A stretch of DNA of 64,000 nucleotides from contig JAZQXT010000080.1 of the NCBI GenBank assembly GCA_045633005.1, forward strand, positions 1 through 64,000, given 5' to 3'. The notes beneath the pieces are model-generated. The model did no database searches. It was not told where the DNA came from and saw only the letters and a list, made by a program, of their open reading frames with translations. The translations under genes were made by a program, and so were the position numbers. Positions 7,692 through 16,859 of the stretch are shown here, piece after piece. Position 1 is the stretch's first letter, and each line of letters opens with the position of its first letter. The stretch comes from CAG-390 sp045633005 (lineage in GTDB: Bacteria; Bacillota; Clostridia; Oscillospirales; CAG-272).

Positions 7692-9452
7692 ATGACTCAA
7701 GCTACCAAAAGAGAAATAATCTCTAAACTCAGAGTGCTTGTCAGCATCATCATGCTTGTCGCACTGCTCTCCTGCTTCTTTACGCCCGTCTTTACCTTTG
7801 ACGCGTCGAGCGTTACTGACGGCGTTGAAGAGTTCGTTGCCTTTATCGATATGGATGACGAGATCAAAAAAGCACCCGATACGTACGAATTTTCACTTAC
7901 GGATTTTATTCTTATGCTTTTTGAAGCTCCCAACACCTTTAGCCTTTATTCCGATTATTGCGCTGTAAACGATTATTTCTTCGCGCTTCCCACGGTTCCG
8001 TCGGATAAGGCGCCCGCAATGCCCGAGATCACGCCCGAGGACGAGCGCGATCTTTCAAGCTTTGAGAACGAGGAAAAGCGCGATTACTGCCTCTTTATCA
8101 TTTCCGTAGCGGAGTCGGTGCTTCCCACCCCCGCAGACGCTGAAAGCTACAATGACTACGGCTCTGCCGTTTCAATACTGCTTCAATCCACGCCGCTTAT
8201 ACAGTTCCTTTTTGCCGTTATATTGTTGGTGCTTGCGTTGTTTGCACTGCCGATATATTCTATCGTAGTGCTTATAAGAGCTCTCGTCAACGTCGCGCAC
8301 CTCAGAAAGACCGAATACCCCATCGTTTATTCCGTTATGTCCGCCGCAACGTACGCTCTGGCTCTGCCGCTTATGCAGCTTATGTTCCCGCAGTTCGGCG
8401 CGGCCGCGGGTTGGAAGATAATGTATGCCGGCTACGCCGCTTGCATCGTTCTCCTTGCGCTTCTCGCATGGCTCACCCCCACTTCCACCGAAAAGAAGAA
8501 GTATCGCCTCGTTGCTCAACTGACCTCGCTGGTTTCCGTAGCAGGCTCGCTGATCGTGCTTTTTGCCGTTTTGAAGCTCGGATATCCCGCGCTGATAAGA
8601 AAGCCCCTTCTTGCGTTCGTTGAGGCATCGGAGTCCGCAGTCAATTCGTTTATTGCGATTTTCGTAGTATACGTTGCAGGACTTGTGGTCGGACTTCTCG
8701 GTATCAATTACTTCCCCTTGCTCATCTCCCGAATCGCTTGCGGCGTAAACGACAGAAAGGCAAAGATCCCCACGTTTATCCCCACCGCTATTGCGGGCTT
8801 GATATTTGCTTGTATTCCCATGCTCCTCTCCCGCGAGGACTTCACGTCTTCCCTTTCCGTACCCTTTATCGATCTCGGCGACGGAAAAACGTATGCATAT
8901 ATGCTTATTGCGGGAATGCTCGTATTTATCGTCGGTGAAATACTTATGCTCGTGCTTGGCAAGAAGCTCTGCCCCCAGCTTGAGCCCCTTGAGTGCCTTG
9001 AGATACTTACCTGCACCGCGCCCACTCCCGACGAGGAGCTCGAAAAGGCTAACCGCATAGTAGAGAGCGCCCAGCAAGCCGCCGAAACTGCCGCCGCCGT
9101 TGCATCGACCGTTGCCGCCGCTACCGCAGCCGCCGTCGTAGCCGCAAAGGTGGCAAGCGAAGCTACTGCTCCCGCTACACCTGTTTTGGAGGTTCCTTTT
9201 GAGGAAGTTCCTGCTGAAGAAGTTCCTGCCGAGGAAGCAACTGTTGAAGAAGCTCCCGCCGAGGAAGTTCCTGCCGAGGAAGTTCCTGCTAAGGAAGTTC
9301 CTGCTGAGGAAGTTCCTCGGCAGGAAGTTCCTGCCGAGGAAGCTTCTGTTGAAGAATCACCTGTTGAGGAAGCACCTGCTGAGGAAGCACCTGCTGAGGA
9401 AGCTCCTGTTGAAGAAGCTACCGCCAAGGAAGCGCCTGAAACTGTTGAATAA
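7692..9452 (+). CDS. Polytopic membrane protein with Ala-rich segment and VPAEE repeat tail
   Basis: An unrecognised 586-residue protein. An N-terminal hydrophobic segment (about 15-35) is followed by an acidic presumably external region (to about 170), then roughly seven transmembrane segments between about 175 and 440. The tail changes character: about 455-495 is a helical Ala/Val run, and about 500-586 is a repeat of the five-residue unit V/A-P-A-E-E or E-E-V-P-A. The repeat is also strong at DNA level, so copy number may vary between strains. It has its own promoter and terminator. No family or function is assigned. Confidence 0.7.
   Translation: MTQATKREIISKLRVLVSIIMLVALLSCFFTPVFTFDASSVTDGVEEFVAFIDMDDEIKKAPDTYEFSLTDFILMLFEAPNTFSLYSDYCAVNDYFFALPTVPSDKAPAMPEITPEDERDLSSFENEEKRDYCLFIISVAESVLPTPADAESYNDYGSAVSILLQSTPLIQFLFAVILLVLALFALPIYSIVVLIRALVNVAHLRKTEYPIVYSVMSAATYALALPLMQLMFPQFGAAAGWKIMYAGYAACIVLLALLAWLTPTSTEKKKYRLVAQLTSLVSVAGSLIVLFAVLKLGYPALIRKPLLAFVEASESAVNSFIAIFVVYVAGLVVGLLGINYFPLLISRIACGVNDRKAKIPTFIPTAIAGLIFACIPMLLSREDFTSSLSVPFIDLGDGKTYAYMLIAGMLVFIVGEILMLVLGKKLCPQLEPLECLEILTCTAPTPDEELEKANRIVESAQQAAETAAAVASTVAAATAAAVVAAKVASEATAPATPVLEVPFEEVPAEEVPAEEATVEEAPAEEVPAEEVPAKEVPAEEVPRQEVPAEEASVEESPVEEAPAEEAPAEEAPVEEATAKEAPETVE
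9189..9440 (+). repeat. 15-bp tandem repeat coding VPAEE-type units
   Basis: About sixteen imperfect copies of a 15-base unit close to GAGGAAGTTCCTGCC encode an acidic proline-rich tail. All variation keeps the reading frame. Such low-complexity coding repeats are prone to slippage and to assembly collapse. Confidence 0.75.
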
Positions 9453-9462
9453 TCGACCATAC

Positions 9463-9493
9463 AAAAAACCGTTGGGCCTCGCCCAACGGTTTT
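9463..9493. terminator. Bidirectional terminator between convergent genes
   Basis: AAAACCGTTGGGC, loop CTC, GCCCAACGGTTTT. The A and T runs on the two sides let it serve both the plus-strand membrane protein and the minus-strand isocitrate dehydrogenase operon. Confidence 0.9.
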
Positions 9494-9502
9494 GGTATTT
9501 AT

Positions 9503-10672
9503 TTAGAGTGTTTCGCAAACGCTCATCAGCCAATCGCCAAACTCGGAGCAAGATGCGCCGTCGCTTCTGCCCGTGATCTTGAGCTCTGCATCGGGTGCGG
9601 TGCAGATATCAAGTGCGCGGGAGAGCTTGTTTGCCTCGGCGATATAGCCGATGTGGCGAAGAAGCATCTCGGTTGCGCGAAGCATACTTGCGGGGTTGGC
9701 GTACGCGCCGTCTCCGCGCTCGATCATACGGGGAGCAGAGCCGTGGATCGCCTCAAACATTGCGTAGTGAGAGCCCGCATTGGAGCTGCCCGCAGTACCT
9801 ACGCCGCCCTGGATCTGCGCCGCCTCGTCGGTGATGATGTCACCGTAGAGGTTGGGAAGCAGGAATACTTGGAAGTCCGCGCGGCCTCTTTCGTCAACGA
9901 GCTTTGCGGTCATAATGTCGATGTACCAATCCTCAACGGTAAGGGAGGGATACTCGGCATCCGCGATAGCGTGAGCTATGCGGGAGAACTTACCGTCGGT
10001 CTTTTTCATAATATTAGCCTTGGTGACGCAAGCAACGCGAGTCTTGCCGTTCTTTACCGCAAAATCGTAAGCGGCGCGGCAGATACGCTCCGTTCCCGCA
10101 TCGGTAGTTACCTTAAAGTCACAGCAAAGCTCATTGGGGATCTCAACGCCGCGGCTACCGAGAACGTACTCACCCTCGGTATTCTCGCGGAAGAACGTCC
10201 AGTCGATTCCCTGCTCGGGAACGGATACGGGACGGATGTTGGCAAAAAGGTCAAGCTCGCGGCGCATTGCTACGTTTGCACTTTCAAGCTCCTTTGCGCC
10301 CGTGCCGCCCTTGGGCGTGGTGGTCGGGCCCTTGAGGATGACGTTGCACTCCTTGAGAGCCGCAAGAACGTCATCGGGAATAGCCTTTCCGCAGGCTATT
10401 CTGTTTTCAATGGTAAGTCCCTCGATATCACGAAGCTCGATTCTGCCCGATGCGATAGCATCCTTAAGAAGAAATTCAAGCACACGGCGAGCCTCCGCGG
10501 TGATGATCGGGCCTATGCCGTCGCCGCCGCAGCAGCCGATGATGATCTTATCAAGCTTTGCAAAATCGGTCGCGGGGGGCGCGTTCTTCATCTTTTCGGC
10601 TCTTGCCGATTGCTCGCGCAGTATGGTCTCAAACTGCGCAACCGCTTCTTTTATATAATCTTCACGATTCAT
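9503..10672 (-). CDS. Isocitrate/isopropylmalate-family dehydrogenase, probable isocitrate dehydrogenase
   Basis: A 389-residue beta-decarboxylating dehydrogenase. The substrate loop is S-A-N-V-A-M-R-R-E-L-D-L (131-142), and FRENTEGEY, YIDIMTAKLV and NLYGDIITDEAAQ are the family active-site and metal-binding segments. As the last gene of an operon with aconitase and a citrate-synthase-like enzyme, its substrate is most likely isocitrate, giving 2-oxoglutarate. Isopropylmalate is less likely because no leu genes are present. The cofactor (NAD or NADP) is not certain. An N-terminal extension of about 40 residues precedes the Rossmann-like core. Confidence 0.85.
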   Translation of the reverse strand: MNREDYIKEAVAQFETILREQSARAEKMKNAPPATDFAKLDKIIIGCCGGDGIGPIITAEARRVLEFLLKDAIASGRIELRDIEGLTIENRIACGKAIPDDVLAALKECNVILKGPTTTPKGGTGAKELESANVAMRRELDLFANIRPVSVPEQGIDWTFFRENTEGEYVLGSRGVEIPNELCCDFKVTTDAGTERICRAAYDFAVKNGKTRVACVTKANIMKKTDGKFSRIAHAIADAEYPSLTVEDWYIDIMTAKLVDERGRADFQVFLLPNLYGDIITDEAAQIQGGVGTAGSSNAGSHYAMFEAIHGSAPRMIERGDGAYANPASMLRATEMLLRHIGYIAEANKLSRALDICTAPDAELKITGRSDGASCSEFGDWLMSVCETL

Positions 10673-10689
10673 TTTCGTAATTTCCTTTC

Positions 10690-12621
10690 TTATTTAACGT
10701 TTTTTCCCGTGAGGGCAAGCAGACCGCCCGCACGCATGATCTCGCGCTGACGCTCGGAAAGCTCGCATACAAGCTCGATCTTTGCGCCCGTGGTCTTATC
10801 GGTGAGAATGACTTTTCCGCTTACGATGCCCGCATCAAGTCCGTCGATGCTGATTGCATCGCCCTCGGTGAGCTTATCGTAATCTGCGGCATCGGCAAAG
10901 GTGAGAGGAAGGATTCCCGCGTTAACGAGGTTATCGCGGTGAATTCTTGCAAAGCTCTTGGCAACTACCGCGCGCACGCCGAGGTAAAGAGGAACAAGTG
11001 CGGCGTGCTCACGCGACGAGCCCTGACCGTAGTTCGAGCCGCCGACGATGATGCTCTTGCCTGCCGCCTTTGCTCTTTCGGGGAACGCGGGATCGCAGAC
11101 GTTGAAGCAGAACTCGCTCATCTTCGGGATGTTGGAACGGTAAGGCAGAATAGCCGCGCCCGCAGGCATAATGTGGTCGGTGGTGATGTTATCGCCAACC
11201 TTAAGGGTAAGCGTTGCATCTATGGTGTCAGACAGCGGGAAGGTCTCGGGGTAGCCCTTGATGTTAGGACCGCGAAGAACCTCGGCAGTCTTTGCCTCCT
11301 CTGCGGAGAGAGGCTCGATAATGCCGCTGTCGTCGATATCAAAGCTTTCGGGAAGAGTGATCGCGGGATACTCGCCAAGCGTTCTCGGGTCGGTGATAAC
11401 ACCCGTGATAGCGGATGCGGCGGCTACCTCGGGGGAAACGAGGAATACCTTTGCATCGCGAGTGCCGCTTCTGCCCTCGAAGTTACGGTTGAAGGTACGA
11501 AGGGAAACGCCCTCGCTCTCGGGAGAGAAGCCCATACCGATGCAAGGTCCGCAAGCGCATTCAAGCAGACGCGCGTCGGCGCTGAGAATATCGGTAAGAG
11601 CGCCGCAGGAAGAAAGCATCGTAAGAACCTGCTTGGAGCCGGGGGAGACCGACATACCAACGGTGGGAGCTACGGTCTTGCCGCGAAGAATAGCGGCAAC
11701 CGCAAGCATATCTGCAAGCGAGGAGTTAGTGCAAGAGCCAACGCATACCTGACTTACGGGCATACCTGCAAGCTCGCTGATCCTCTTGATATTATCGGGG
11801 CTGTGGGGGCAAGCCGCCATAGGCTCAAGCTCCGAAAGATTTATGTCGATAACTCTGTCGTAAACTGCATCGGGGTCTGCGCTGATGGGAGTGAAATCGG
11901 CCTCTCTGCCCTGCGCGATAAGGAACTGACGGGTAACCTCGTCAGACGGGAAGATGGACGTGGTCGCGCCAAGCTCGGCACCCATATTGGTAATGGTAGC
12001 ACGCTGAGGAACGGTAAGAGAAGCTACGCCCTCTCCGCCCCACTCGATGATCGCGCCGACTCCTCCCTTTACGGAGAGGATGCGAAGTATCTCAAGGCTG
12101 ACGTCCTTGGCAGTTACCCAAGGAGAGAGCTTGCCCGTGAGATTAACGCGGAACATTTTGGGCATGATCATAGAATACGCACCGCCGCCCATTGCAACCG
12201 CAACGTCAAGTCCGCCTGCGCCAAACGCGAGCATACCGATACCGCCCGCGGTGGGGGTATGGCTGTCGGAGCCGATAAGAGTCTTTCCGGGAACGCCAAA
12301 GCGTTCAAGGTTTACCTGATGGCAGATGCCGTTGCCGGGGCGAGAATAGCGGATTCCGTACTTCGCCGCCGCAGTGCGGATGAAGCGGTGGTCGTCGGCG
12401 TTCATAAAGCCCGACTGAAGCGTGTTGTGGTCGATATACGCAACCGAAAGCTCGGTCCTTACTCTGTCGATACCGATAGCCTCAAACTCTATGTATGCCA
12501 TGGTTCCCGTGGCATCCTGCGTAAGAGTGCGGTCGATGTGAAGCGATATCTCACTTCCCGGTGTCATATCTCCGCTGACAAGATGTGCGGAGATTATTTT
12601 TTGTGCAATGGTCTGTCCCAT
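10690..12621 (-). CDS. Aconitate hydratase
   Basis: A 643-residue [4Fe-4S] hydro-lyase converting citrate to isocitrate. The cluster cysteines are visible in CVGSCTNSS (about 291-299) and CACGPC (about 355-360). The swivel domain carries NYGQGSSREHAA near residue 535. The size matches the shorter prokaryotic aconitase subtype rather than the 850-900-residue AcnA or AcnB. It lies 17 bases after its upstream gene's... the dehydrogenase start follows its stop closely, and its own start is one base from the stop of the citrate-synthase-like gene, so the three form one tight operon. Confidence 0.9.
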   Translation of the reverse strand: MGQTIAQKIISAHLVSGDMTPGSEISLHIDRTLTQDATGTMAYIEFEAIGIDRVRTELSVAYIDHNTLQSGFMNADDHRFIRTAAAKYGIRYSRPGNGICHQVNLERFGVPGKTLIGSDSHTPTAGGIGMLAFGAGGLDVAVAMGGGAYSMIMPKMFRVNLTGKLSPWVTAKDVSLEILRILSVKGGVGAIIEWGGEGVASLTVPQRATITNMGAELGATTSIFPSDEVTRQFLIAQGREADFTPISADPDAVYDRVIDINLSELEPMAACPHSPDNIKRISELAGMPVSQVCVGSCTNSSLADMLAVAAILRGKTVAPTVGMSVSPGSKQVLTMLSSCGALTDILSADARLLECACGPCIGMGFSPESEGVSLRTFNRNFEGRSGTRDAKVFLVSPEVAAASAITGVITDPRTLGEYPAITLPESFDIDDSGIIEPLSAEEAKTAEVLRGPNIKGYPETFPLSDTIDATLTLKVGDNITTDHIMPAGAAILPYRSNIPKMSEFCFNVCDPAFPERAKAAGKSIIVGGSNYGQGSSREHAALVPLYLGVRAVVAKSFARIHRDNLVNAGILPLTFADAADYDKLTEGDAISIDGLDAGIVSGKVILTDKTTGAKIELVCELSERQREIMRAGGLLALTGKNVK

Positions 12622-12622
12622 A

Positions 12623-13990
12623 TCAGTTATGCTCCTTTTTATATTTCTGAATCAAATTTTCAAGCTCACGCGAGGATATAACGGTCTGTCTGCCGTCTGC
12701 ATATTGCTCGTCTACCCATTCCTTAACGTATGCAACGATGGGGTCCTTTTTGGTGATCGCATCACTGCCCGAAAGGCGATAGTGCGCGTTTATCCAATAC
12801 GCGATTCCCGCAAGTCCCGACGTGGAGCTGACGGTTACGCCCGCAGGTCTGCCGAGTATCTTGCCCGTGTCGAAGATGTTGTATATCTCCTCGTCCTTGA
12901 GCATACCGTCCGCGTGGATACCCGCGCGAGTGGTATTGAAGTCCTCGCCGACGAAGGGGGTCATGGGCGGGATATTGTAGCCCATCTCGTTCTTGAAGTA
13001 ATCCGCGATCTCCGTGATAACGGTGGGGTCCATGCCGTCCATCGTACCCTTGAGAGATGCGTACTCGAATACCATAGCCTCAAGCGGAACGTTACCCGTT
13101 CTCTCGCCTATGCCGAGGAGCGAGGTGTTGACCGCGCTTGCGCCGTAGAGCCAAGCGCAGGATGCATTTGCAACTGCCTTATAAAAATCGTTATGTCCGT
13201 GCCATTCAAGCTGTTCGCTCGGCACGTCCGCGTAATGCTGAAGTCCGTAGATAATACCCGGAACGCTTCGGGGGAGTGCGACCTCGCTGTATGGTACTCC
13301 GTAGCCCATAGTGTCGCAGGCGCGGATCCTTACGGGGATGCCCGCTTCCTTGGACAGCTTTTGAATAGCGTTTACGAAAGGAACAACGAAGCCGTAGAAA
13401 TCAGCGCGGGTTATATCCTCGAAGTGACAACGGGGACGGATGCCCATTTCAAGCGCGGCGGATATGGTCTTAAGATAATGCTCAAGCGCCTGCTTTCTCG
13501 TCATTCCGAGCTTTTTGAAGATGTGATAGTCCGAGCAGGATACGAGAATACCCGTTTCCTTTATGCCGAGGTCTTTTACAAGCTTAAAATCGTTAAGACT
13601 TGCTCTTATCCAAGTGGTTATTTCGGGGAACTCAAGTCCGAGCTCCATACAGGAATTAAGCGCCTTGCGGTCGTTTTCGCTATACACGAAAAATTCAGTA
13701 GCTCTGATTATACCCTTGGGTCCGCCAAGGCGTGACATCATTTTATAAAGGTCAACGATCTGCTTTACCGTATAGGGAGCTTGGGACTGCATACCGTCGC
13801 GGAAGGAGGTATCGGTTATCCATATCTCCTCGGGCATATTAAGCGGCACGCGGCGATGGTTGAAGGGCACCATCGGCACTTCGCTATAGGTGTATATCTC
13901 GCGGTAGAGATTAGGCTCTTCAACGTCCTGAAGCGAGTATCTGTATGATTTTTGCTCTAAAAGATTAGATTTTTTGGAGATTTCTATCAT
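12623..13990 (-). CDS. Probable Re-type citrate synthase (isopropylmalate/homocitrate synthase family)
   Basis: A 455-residue DRE-TIM metallolyase-family enzyme. It has ITDTSFRDG (about 58-66, the divalent-metal and acid motif), RCHFEDITRADFYG, ACDTMGYG and EWHGHNDFYKAVANA. The family condenses acetyl-CoA with 2-oxoacids. Length and position as first gene before aconitase and isocitrate dehydrogenase argue for the Re-citrate synthase known from Clostridium kluyveri. No ordinary Si-citrate synthase is present in the window. The assignment to citrate is by context, and homocitrate or citramalate remain possible. The start ATG is preceded by GGAGGC. Confidence 0.7.
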   Translation of the reverse strand: MIEISKKSNLLEQKSYRYSLQDVEEPNLYREIYTYSEVPMVPFNHRRVPLNMPEEIWITDTSFRDGMQSQAPYTVKQIVDLYKMMSRLGGPKGIIRATEFFVYSENDRKALNSCMELGLEFPEITTWIRASLNDFKLVKDLGIKETGILVSCSDYHIFKKLGMTRKQALEHYLKTISAALEMGIRPRCHFEDITRADFYGFVVPFVNAIQKLSKEAGIPVRIRACDTMGYGVPYSEVALPRSVPGIIYGLQHYADVPSEQLEWHGHNDFYKAVANASCAWLYGASAVNTSLLGIGERTGNVPLEAMVFEYASLKGTMDGMDPTVITEIADYFKNEMGYNIPPMTPFVGEDFNTTRAGIHADGMLKDEEIYNIFDTGKILGRPAGVTVSSTSGLAGIAYWINAHYRLSGSDAITKKDPIVAYVKEWVDEQYADGRQTVISSRELENLIQKYKKEHN

Positions 13991-14032
13991 ATTTTTTGCC
14001 TCCGTTAATTAATTAAATAACAAATCACAGTT

Positions 14033-14061
14033 ATTATACTACTTTTTCTTTGATTTTGCAA
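14033..14061 (-). promoter_or_regulatory. Promoter of the citrate-to-2-oxoglutarate operon
   Basis: Minus strand TTGCAA (14056-14061), 17 bases, TATAAT (14033-14038). The AT-rich leader of 42 bases includes two abutting TTAATTAA-type stretches before the ribosome site. Confidence 0.7.
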
Positions 14062-14292
14062 GACATATTTGAATATTTTTCATATTTTACTATATTTAAT
14101 TAAAAAAACACGCGGCGATTGCAAGTTTCGGCGTGCTTTTATTCGTTTTTGGCTCTTCACGGGCATCAAAATGCGACTTTTTGCCGCGGTGTGCAATTTG
14201 CTTTATATATTTTTTCAACTTTTTGGCGCAAAGCACTTGATTTCTTATTTTATTTTTGTAATAATATATATAGTATATCTTGGAGGTGCGCC

Positions 14293-15060
14293 ATGCTCGA
14301 AAACCATACTGAACAGTATCATCTCAAATGCAAGCCCGACGATATAGGCGGATATTGCATACTTCCCGGTGACCCCGCAAGAGTTCCGAAGATATCCGCG
14401 TATCTTGACCTTTCGCGCCACGTTGCCGCGAACCGCGAGTACACGATACACACGGGATTGCTTTGCGGTGAAAAGGTTACCGTTTGCTCAACGGGCATCG
14501 GCGGTCCATCGACCGCTATTGCCGTAGAAGAGCTTGCGGCTTGCGGTGCGCACACCTTTATCAGAGTCGGCACTTGTGGCGGTATATCCACGCTCGTGCG
14601 CTCGGGTGACGTAGTTATTGCCACGGGTGCGGTACGTCAGGACGGAACGAGCCGCGAATACGCGCCCATCGAATTCCCCGCAGTACCCGACCCCGACGTG
14701 CTTTTCTCGCTTATTGCGGCGGCAAGAGATGAAAAATTCTCATACCACGCGGGAGTCGTGCAAAGCAAGGACTCGTTCTACGGTCAGCACTCGCCCGAAA
14801 GAATGCCGATATATAACGAGCTTTTGGCAAAATGGGAGGCTTACAAGCGCCTTGGCGTGCTTGCAAGTGAAATGGAGGCTTCCACGCTCTTTACCGTCGG
14901 TGCAACGCTCGGCGTGCGCTGTGGCGCGGTATTCCACGTAGTATGGAATCAGGAGCGCGCAAACCTCGGACTTGACACGGACGAAAACGAAAGTCACGAC
15001 ACAGACCGCGCTATTCGCGTTGCGATAGGCGCAATAAAACAAATGATTACAGCTCAATAA
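14293..15060 (+). CDS. udp: Uridine phosphorylase
   Basis: A 255-residue nucleoside phosphorylase family enzyme that splits uridine to uracil and ribose 1-phosphate. Key segments are GDPARVPKI near the N terminus (phosphate site), the RVGTCGGI phosphate-binding stretch, and GVLASEMEAS with the ribose-binding Glu-Met-Glu. The ORF is open further upstream, but GGAGGT directly before the ATG at 14293 and the family start decide the start. It is followed after eight bases by a HAD phosphatase in the same operon. Uridine versus purine preference is inferred from overall similarity. Confidence 0.88.
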   Translation: MLENHTEQYHLKCKPDDIGGYCILPGDPARVPKISAYLDLSRHVAANREYTIHTGLLCGEKVTVCSTGIGGPSTAIAVEELAACGAHTFIRVGTCGGISTLVRSGDVVIATGAVRQDGTSREYAPIEFPAVPDPDVLFSLIAAARDEKFSYHAGVVQSKDSFYGQHSPERMPIYNELLAKWEAYKRLGVLASEMEASTLFTVGATLGVRCGAVFHVVWNQERANLGLDTDENESHDTDRAIRVAIGAIKQMITAQ

Positions 15061-15068
15061 GGTGAAAC

Positions 15069-15908
15069 ATGGAAAACAAAACTAAAGGAAAATTTGACGG
15101 CTGGCTTCTTTATTCCGATTTCGACGGAACGGTATACAGCGAAGCTATAACGGTAGAGGCTAAGCCGAAATCAAAAATATCGCAGGAAAACATAGACGCT
15201 ATTCGCTATTTTCAGGAAAACGGCGGTCGCTTTGCCTTTGCAAGCGGACGCTTCGTTTCGATGATATGCGAGACCGTGCCGGAGATCAAGCTAAACGCCC
15301 CCGTCATATCCGTAAACGGCGCGATACTTGCCTCGCCCGACGACTTTTCGGAGATTCGCCGCGGAACTATCGACTCAGCTTCGATGTTTGAATATATGTA
15401 TAACCTCTACAAGACCGACAAGGGCGTTGTGGGCGGTCATTTTTACGGCGGAGACAACGAATCGTACCACTTCTCCGCCCTCTACGGCGACGAACCCGAC
15501 CGCGATGCGTTTCTCGCTTCAATGCCCGACAAGTGCCTCAAGATGATCATTCTCGTTACCGACGAGGACAGCGACAGAGTGACAAAGCTTGTGGAGGATC
15601 AGCTTAGCGACAGATACCATATCTCGCGTAGCTGGATAAATGGCATCGAGGTGGTCGATAAGGCGTTTTCAAAGGGTCAGGCGGCAAAATTTGCAAAGGA
15701 ATACGTGGGTGCTGAACATCTCGTTTGCGTTGGCGACTACGAAAACGATATTGATATGATAGAAGCCGCCGATATCGGCTACGCCGTGGCTAACGCCATT
15801 CCCGCAGTAAAGGCGGTCGCCGACAGAATAACCGTTTCCGTTCACGAGCACGCGCTTGCCGCGATAGTTCGTGAGCTTGAAGCGGAAATTGACGCAAGCC
15901 AAAACTAA
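15069..15908 (+). CDS. Cof-type HAD-family phosphatase
   Basis: A 279-residue haloacid dehalogenase superfamily protein, subfamily IIB. Motif I SDFDGT (16-21) holds the nucleophile Asp17 and general acid Asp19. The late motif VGDYENDIDM (about 220-229) binds magnesium. A cap domain occupies roughly residues 95-190. Such enzymes hydrolyse sugar phosphates, nucleotides or flavin precursors, and the substrate cannot be read from sequence. It sits between uridine phosphorylase and a sugar isomerase-like gene, so a pentose phosphate role is a reasonable guess. Confidence 0.85.
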   Translation: MENKTKGKFDGWLLYSDFDGTVYSEAITVEAKPKSKISQENIDAIRYFQENGGRFAFASGRFVSMICETVPEIKLNAPVISVNGAILASPDDFSEIRRGTIDSASMFEYMYNLYKTDKGVVGGHFYGGDNESYHFSALYGDEPDRDAFLASMPDKCLKMIILVTDEDSDRVTKLVEDQLSDRYHISRSWINGIEVVDKAFSKGQAAKFAKEYVGAEHLVCVGDYENDIDMIEAADIGYAVANAIPAVKAVADRITVSVHEHALAAIVRELEAEIDASQN

Positions 15909-15924
15909 ATTTCAGGAGCAAGCT

Positions 15925-16752
15925 ATGAAAACAGGAATAATTATCACGTTTGACAAAAACGTTGACGAGCATATAAAAAAGACCGCCGAGCTTGGCATTC
16001 CCACCGTTCAGCTTCGCTGTTGGAGCAGCGCCGACCTGACCACAGAGATAGCCGACAAGGCTATTGCCGCTATGAAGCAATACGGCGTTAGCGCGTCTGC
16101 ATTCTGGTGCGGATGGGACGGACTTTCAAGTTGGAATTTCTACGACGGTCCGCTCACCCTCGGTTTAGTTCCGCGCGATTACCGCGACGCGAGGGTGAAA
16201 ATGCTTTTGAAGGGCGCTGAGATCGCGCACTATATGGGAATCGCCGACGTTATTACTCACGTCGGATTCATCCCCGAAAACTGCTATACCACGGAATACC
16301 ACGAGCTTGTCGCCGCGCTCAAATACATAGCGCGTCAGTTAAAGGGGCGCGGACAGTATTTTCTCTTTGAAACGGGTCAGGAAACCCCCGTTACGCTCCT
16401 TCGCACCATCGAGGACGTTGGCACGGGCAACCTCGGCATTAACATCGACCCCGCCAACCTGCTTATGTACGGCAAGGCTAACCCCACCGACGCGCTTGAC
16501 GTTTTCGGAAAATACGTCAGGGGCGTTCACGGCAAGGACGGCGAGTACCCTACGGACGGTCGCCACCTCGGCGCCGAAAAGCCGATGGGAAAGGGGCGCG
16601 TGAACTTCCCCGTTTTCATAGCAAAGCTCAAAGAAATCGGCTACGACGGCGCGATAACTATCGAGCGTGAGATCGAGGGCGAGGAGCAGATACGCGATAT
16701 CATCAACGCAAAAGCTCTGCTTGAAGGCATCTTCGCCGAGCTTAACGTGTGA
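15925..16752 (+). CDS. Sugar phosphate isomerase/epimerase (AP endonuclease 2-like TIM barrel)
   Basis: A 275-residue TIM-barrel protein of the xylose-isomerase-like family. Expected metal ligands appear in ITHVGFIPE, FETGQET, GINIDPANL, VRGVHGKDG and TIEREIEG. These enzymes isomerise or epimerise free or phosphorylated ketoses and inositols. The start at 15925 follows CAGGAGC and lies 16 bases after the phosphatase stop; the longer ORF overlapping the phosphatase has no ribosome site. It closes a three-gene operon with uridine phosphorylase, ending in a strong terminator. Confidence 0.82.
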   Translation: MKTGIIITFDKNVDEHIKKTAELGIPTVQLRCWSSADLTTEIADKAIAAMKQYGVSASAFWCGWDGLSSWNFYDGPLTLGLVPRDYRDARVKMLLKGAEIAHYMGIADVITHVGFIPENCYTTEYHELVAALKYIARQLKGRGQYFLFETGQETPVTLLRTIEDVGTGNLGINIDPANLLMYGKANPTDALDVFGKYVRGVHGKDGEYPTDGRHLGAEKPMGKGRVNFPVFIAKLKEIGYDGAITIEREIEGEEQIRDIINAKALLEGIFAELNV

Positions 16753-16779
16753 AAAAAGGGTGCAAACGCACCCTTTTTT
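16752..16779 (+). terminator. Terminator of the udp operon
   Basis: AAAAAAGGGTGC, loop AAAC, GCACCCTTTTTT. The hairpin begins at the stop codon of the isomerase gene. Confidence 0.9.
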
Positions 16780-16859
16780 CAAATTCTACCATATTTGTTT
16801 ATTTTCAGTTAAGAAATTGGGTATATAATAATATCAACAAAGCTAAAAGGGGCAATAAA

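Noticed and set aside
14119..14292. N-terminal extension of uridine phosphorylase
   Set aside because: The extension covers the promoter region, has no similarity to the family and GGAGGT precedes the ATG at 14293.
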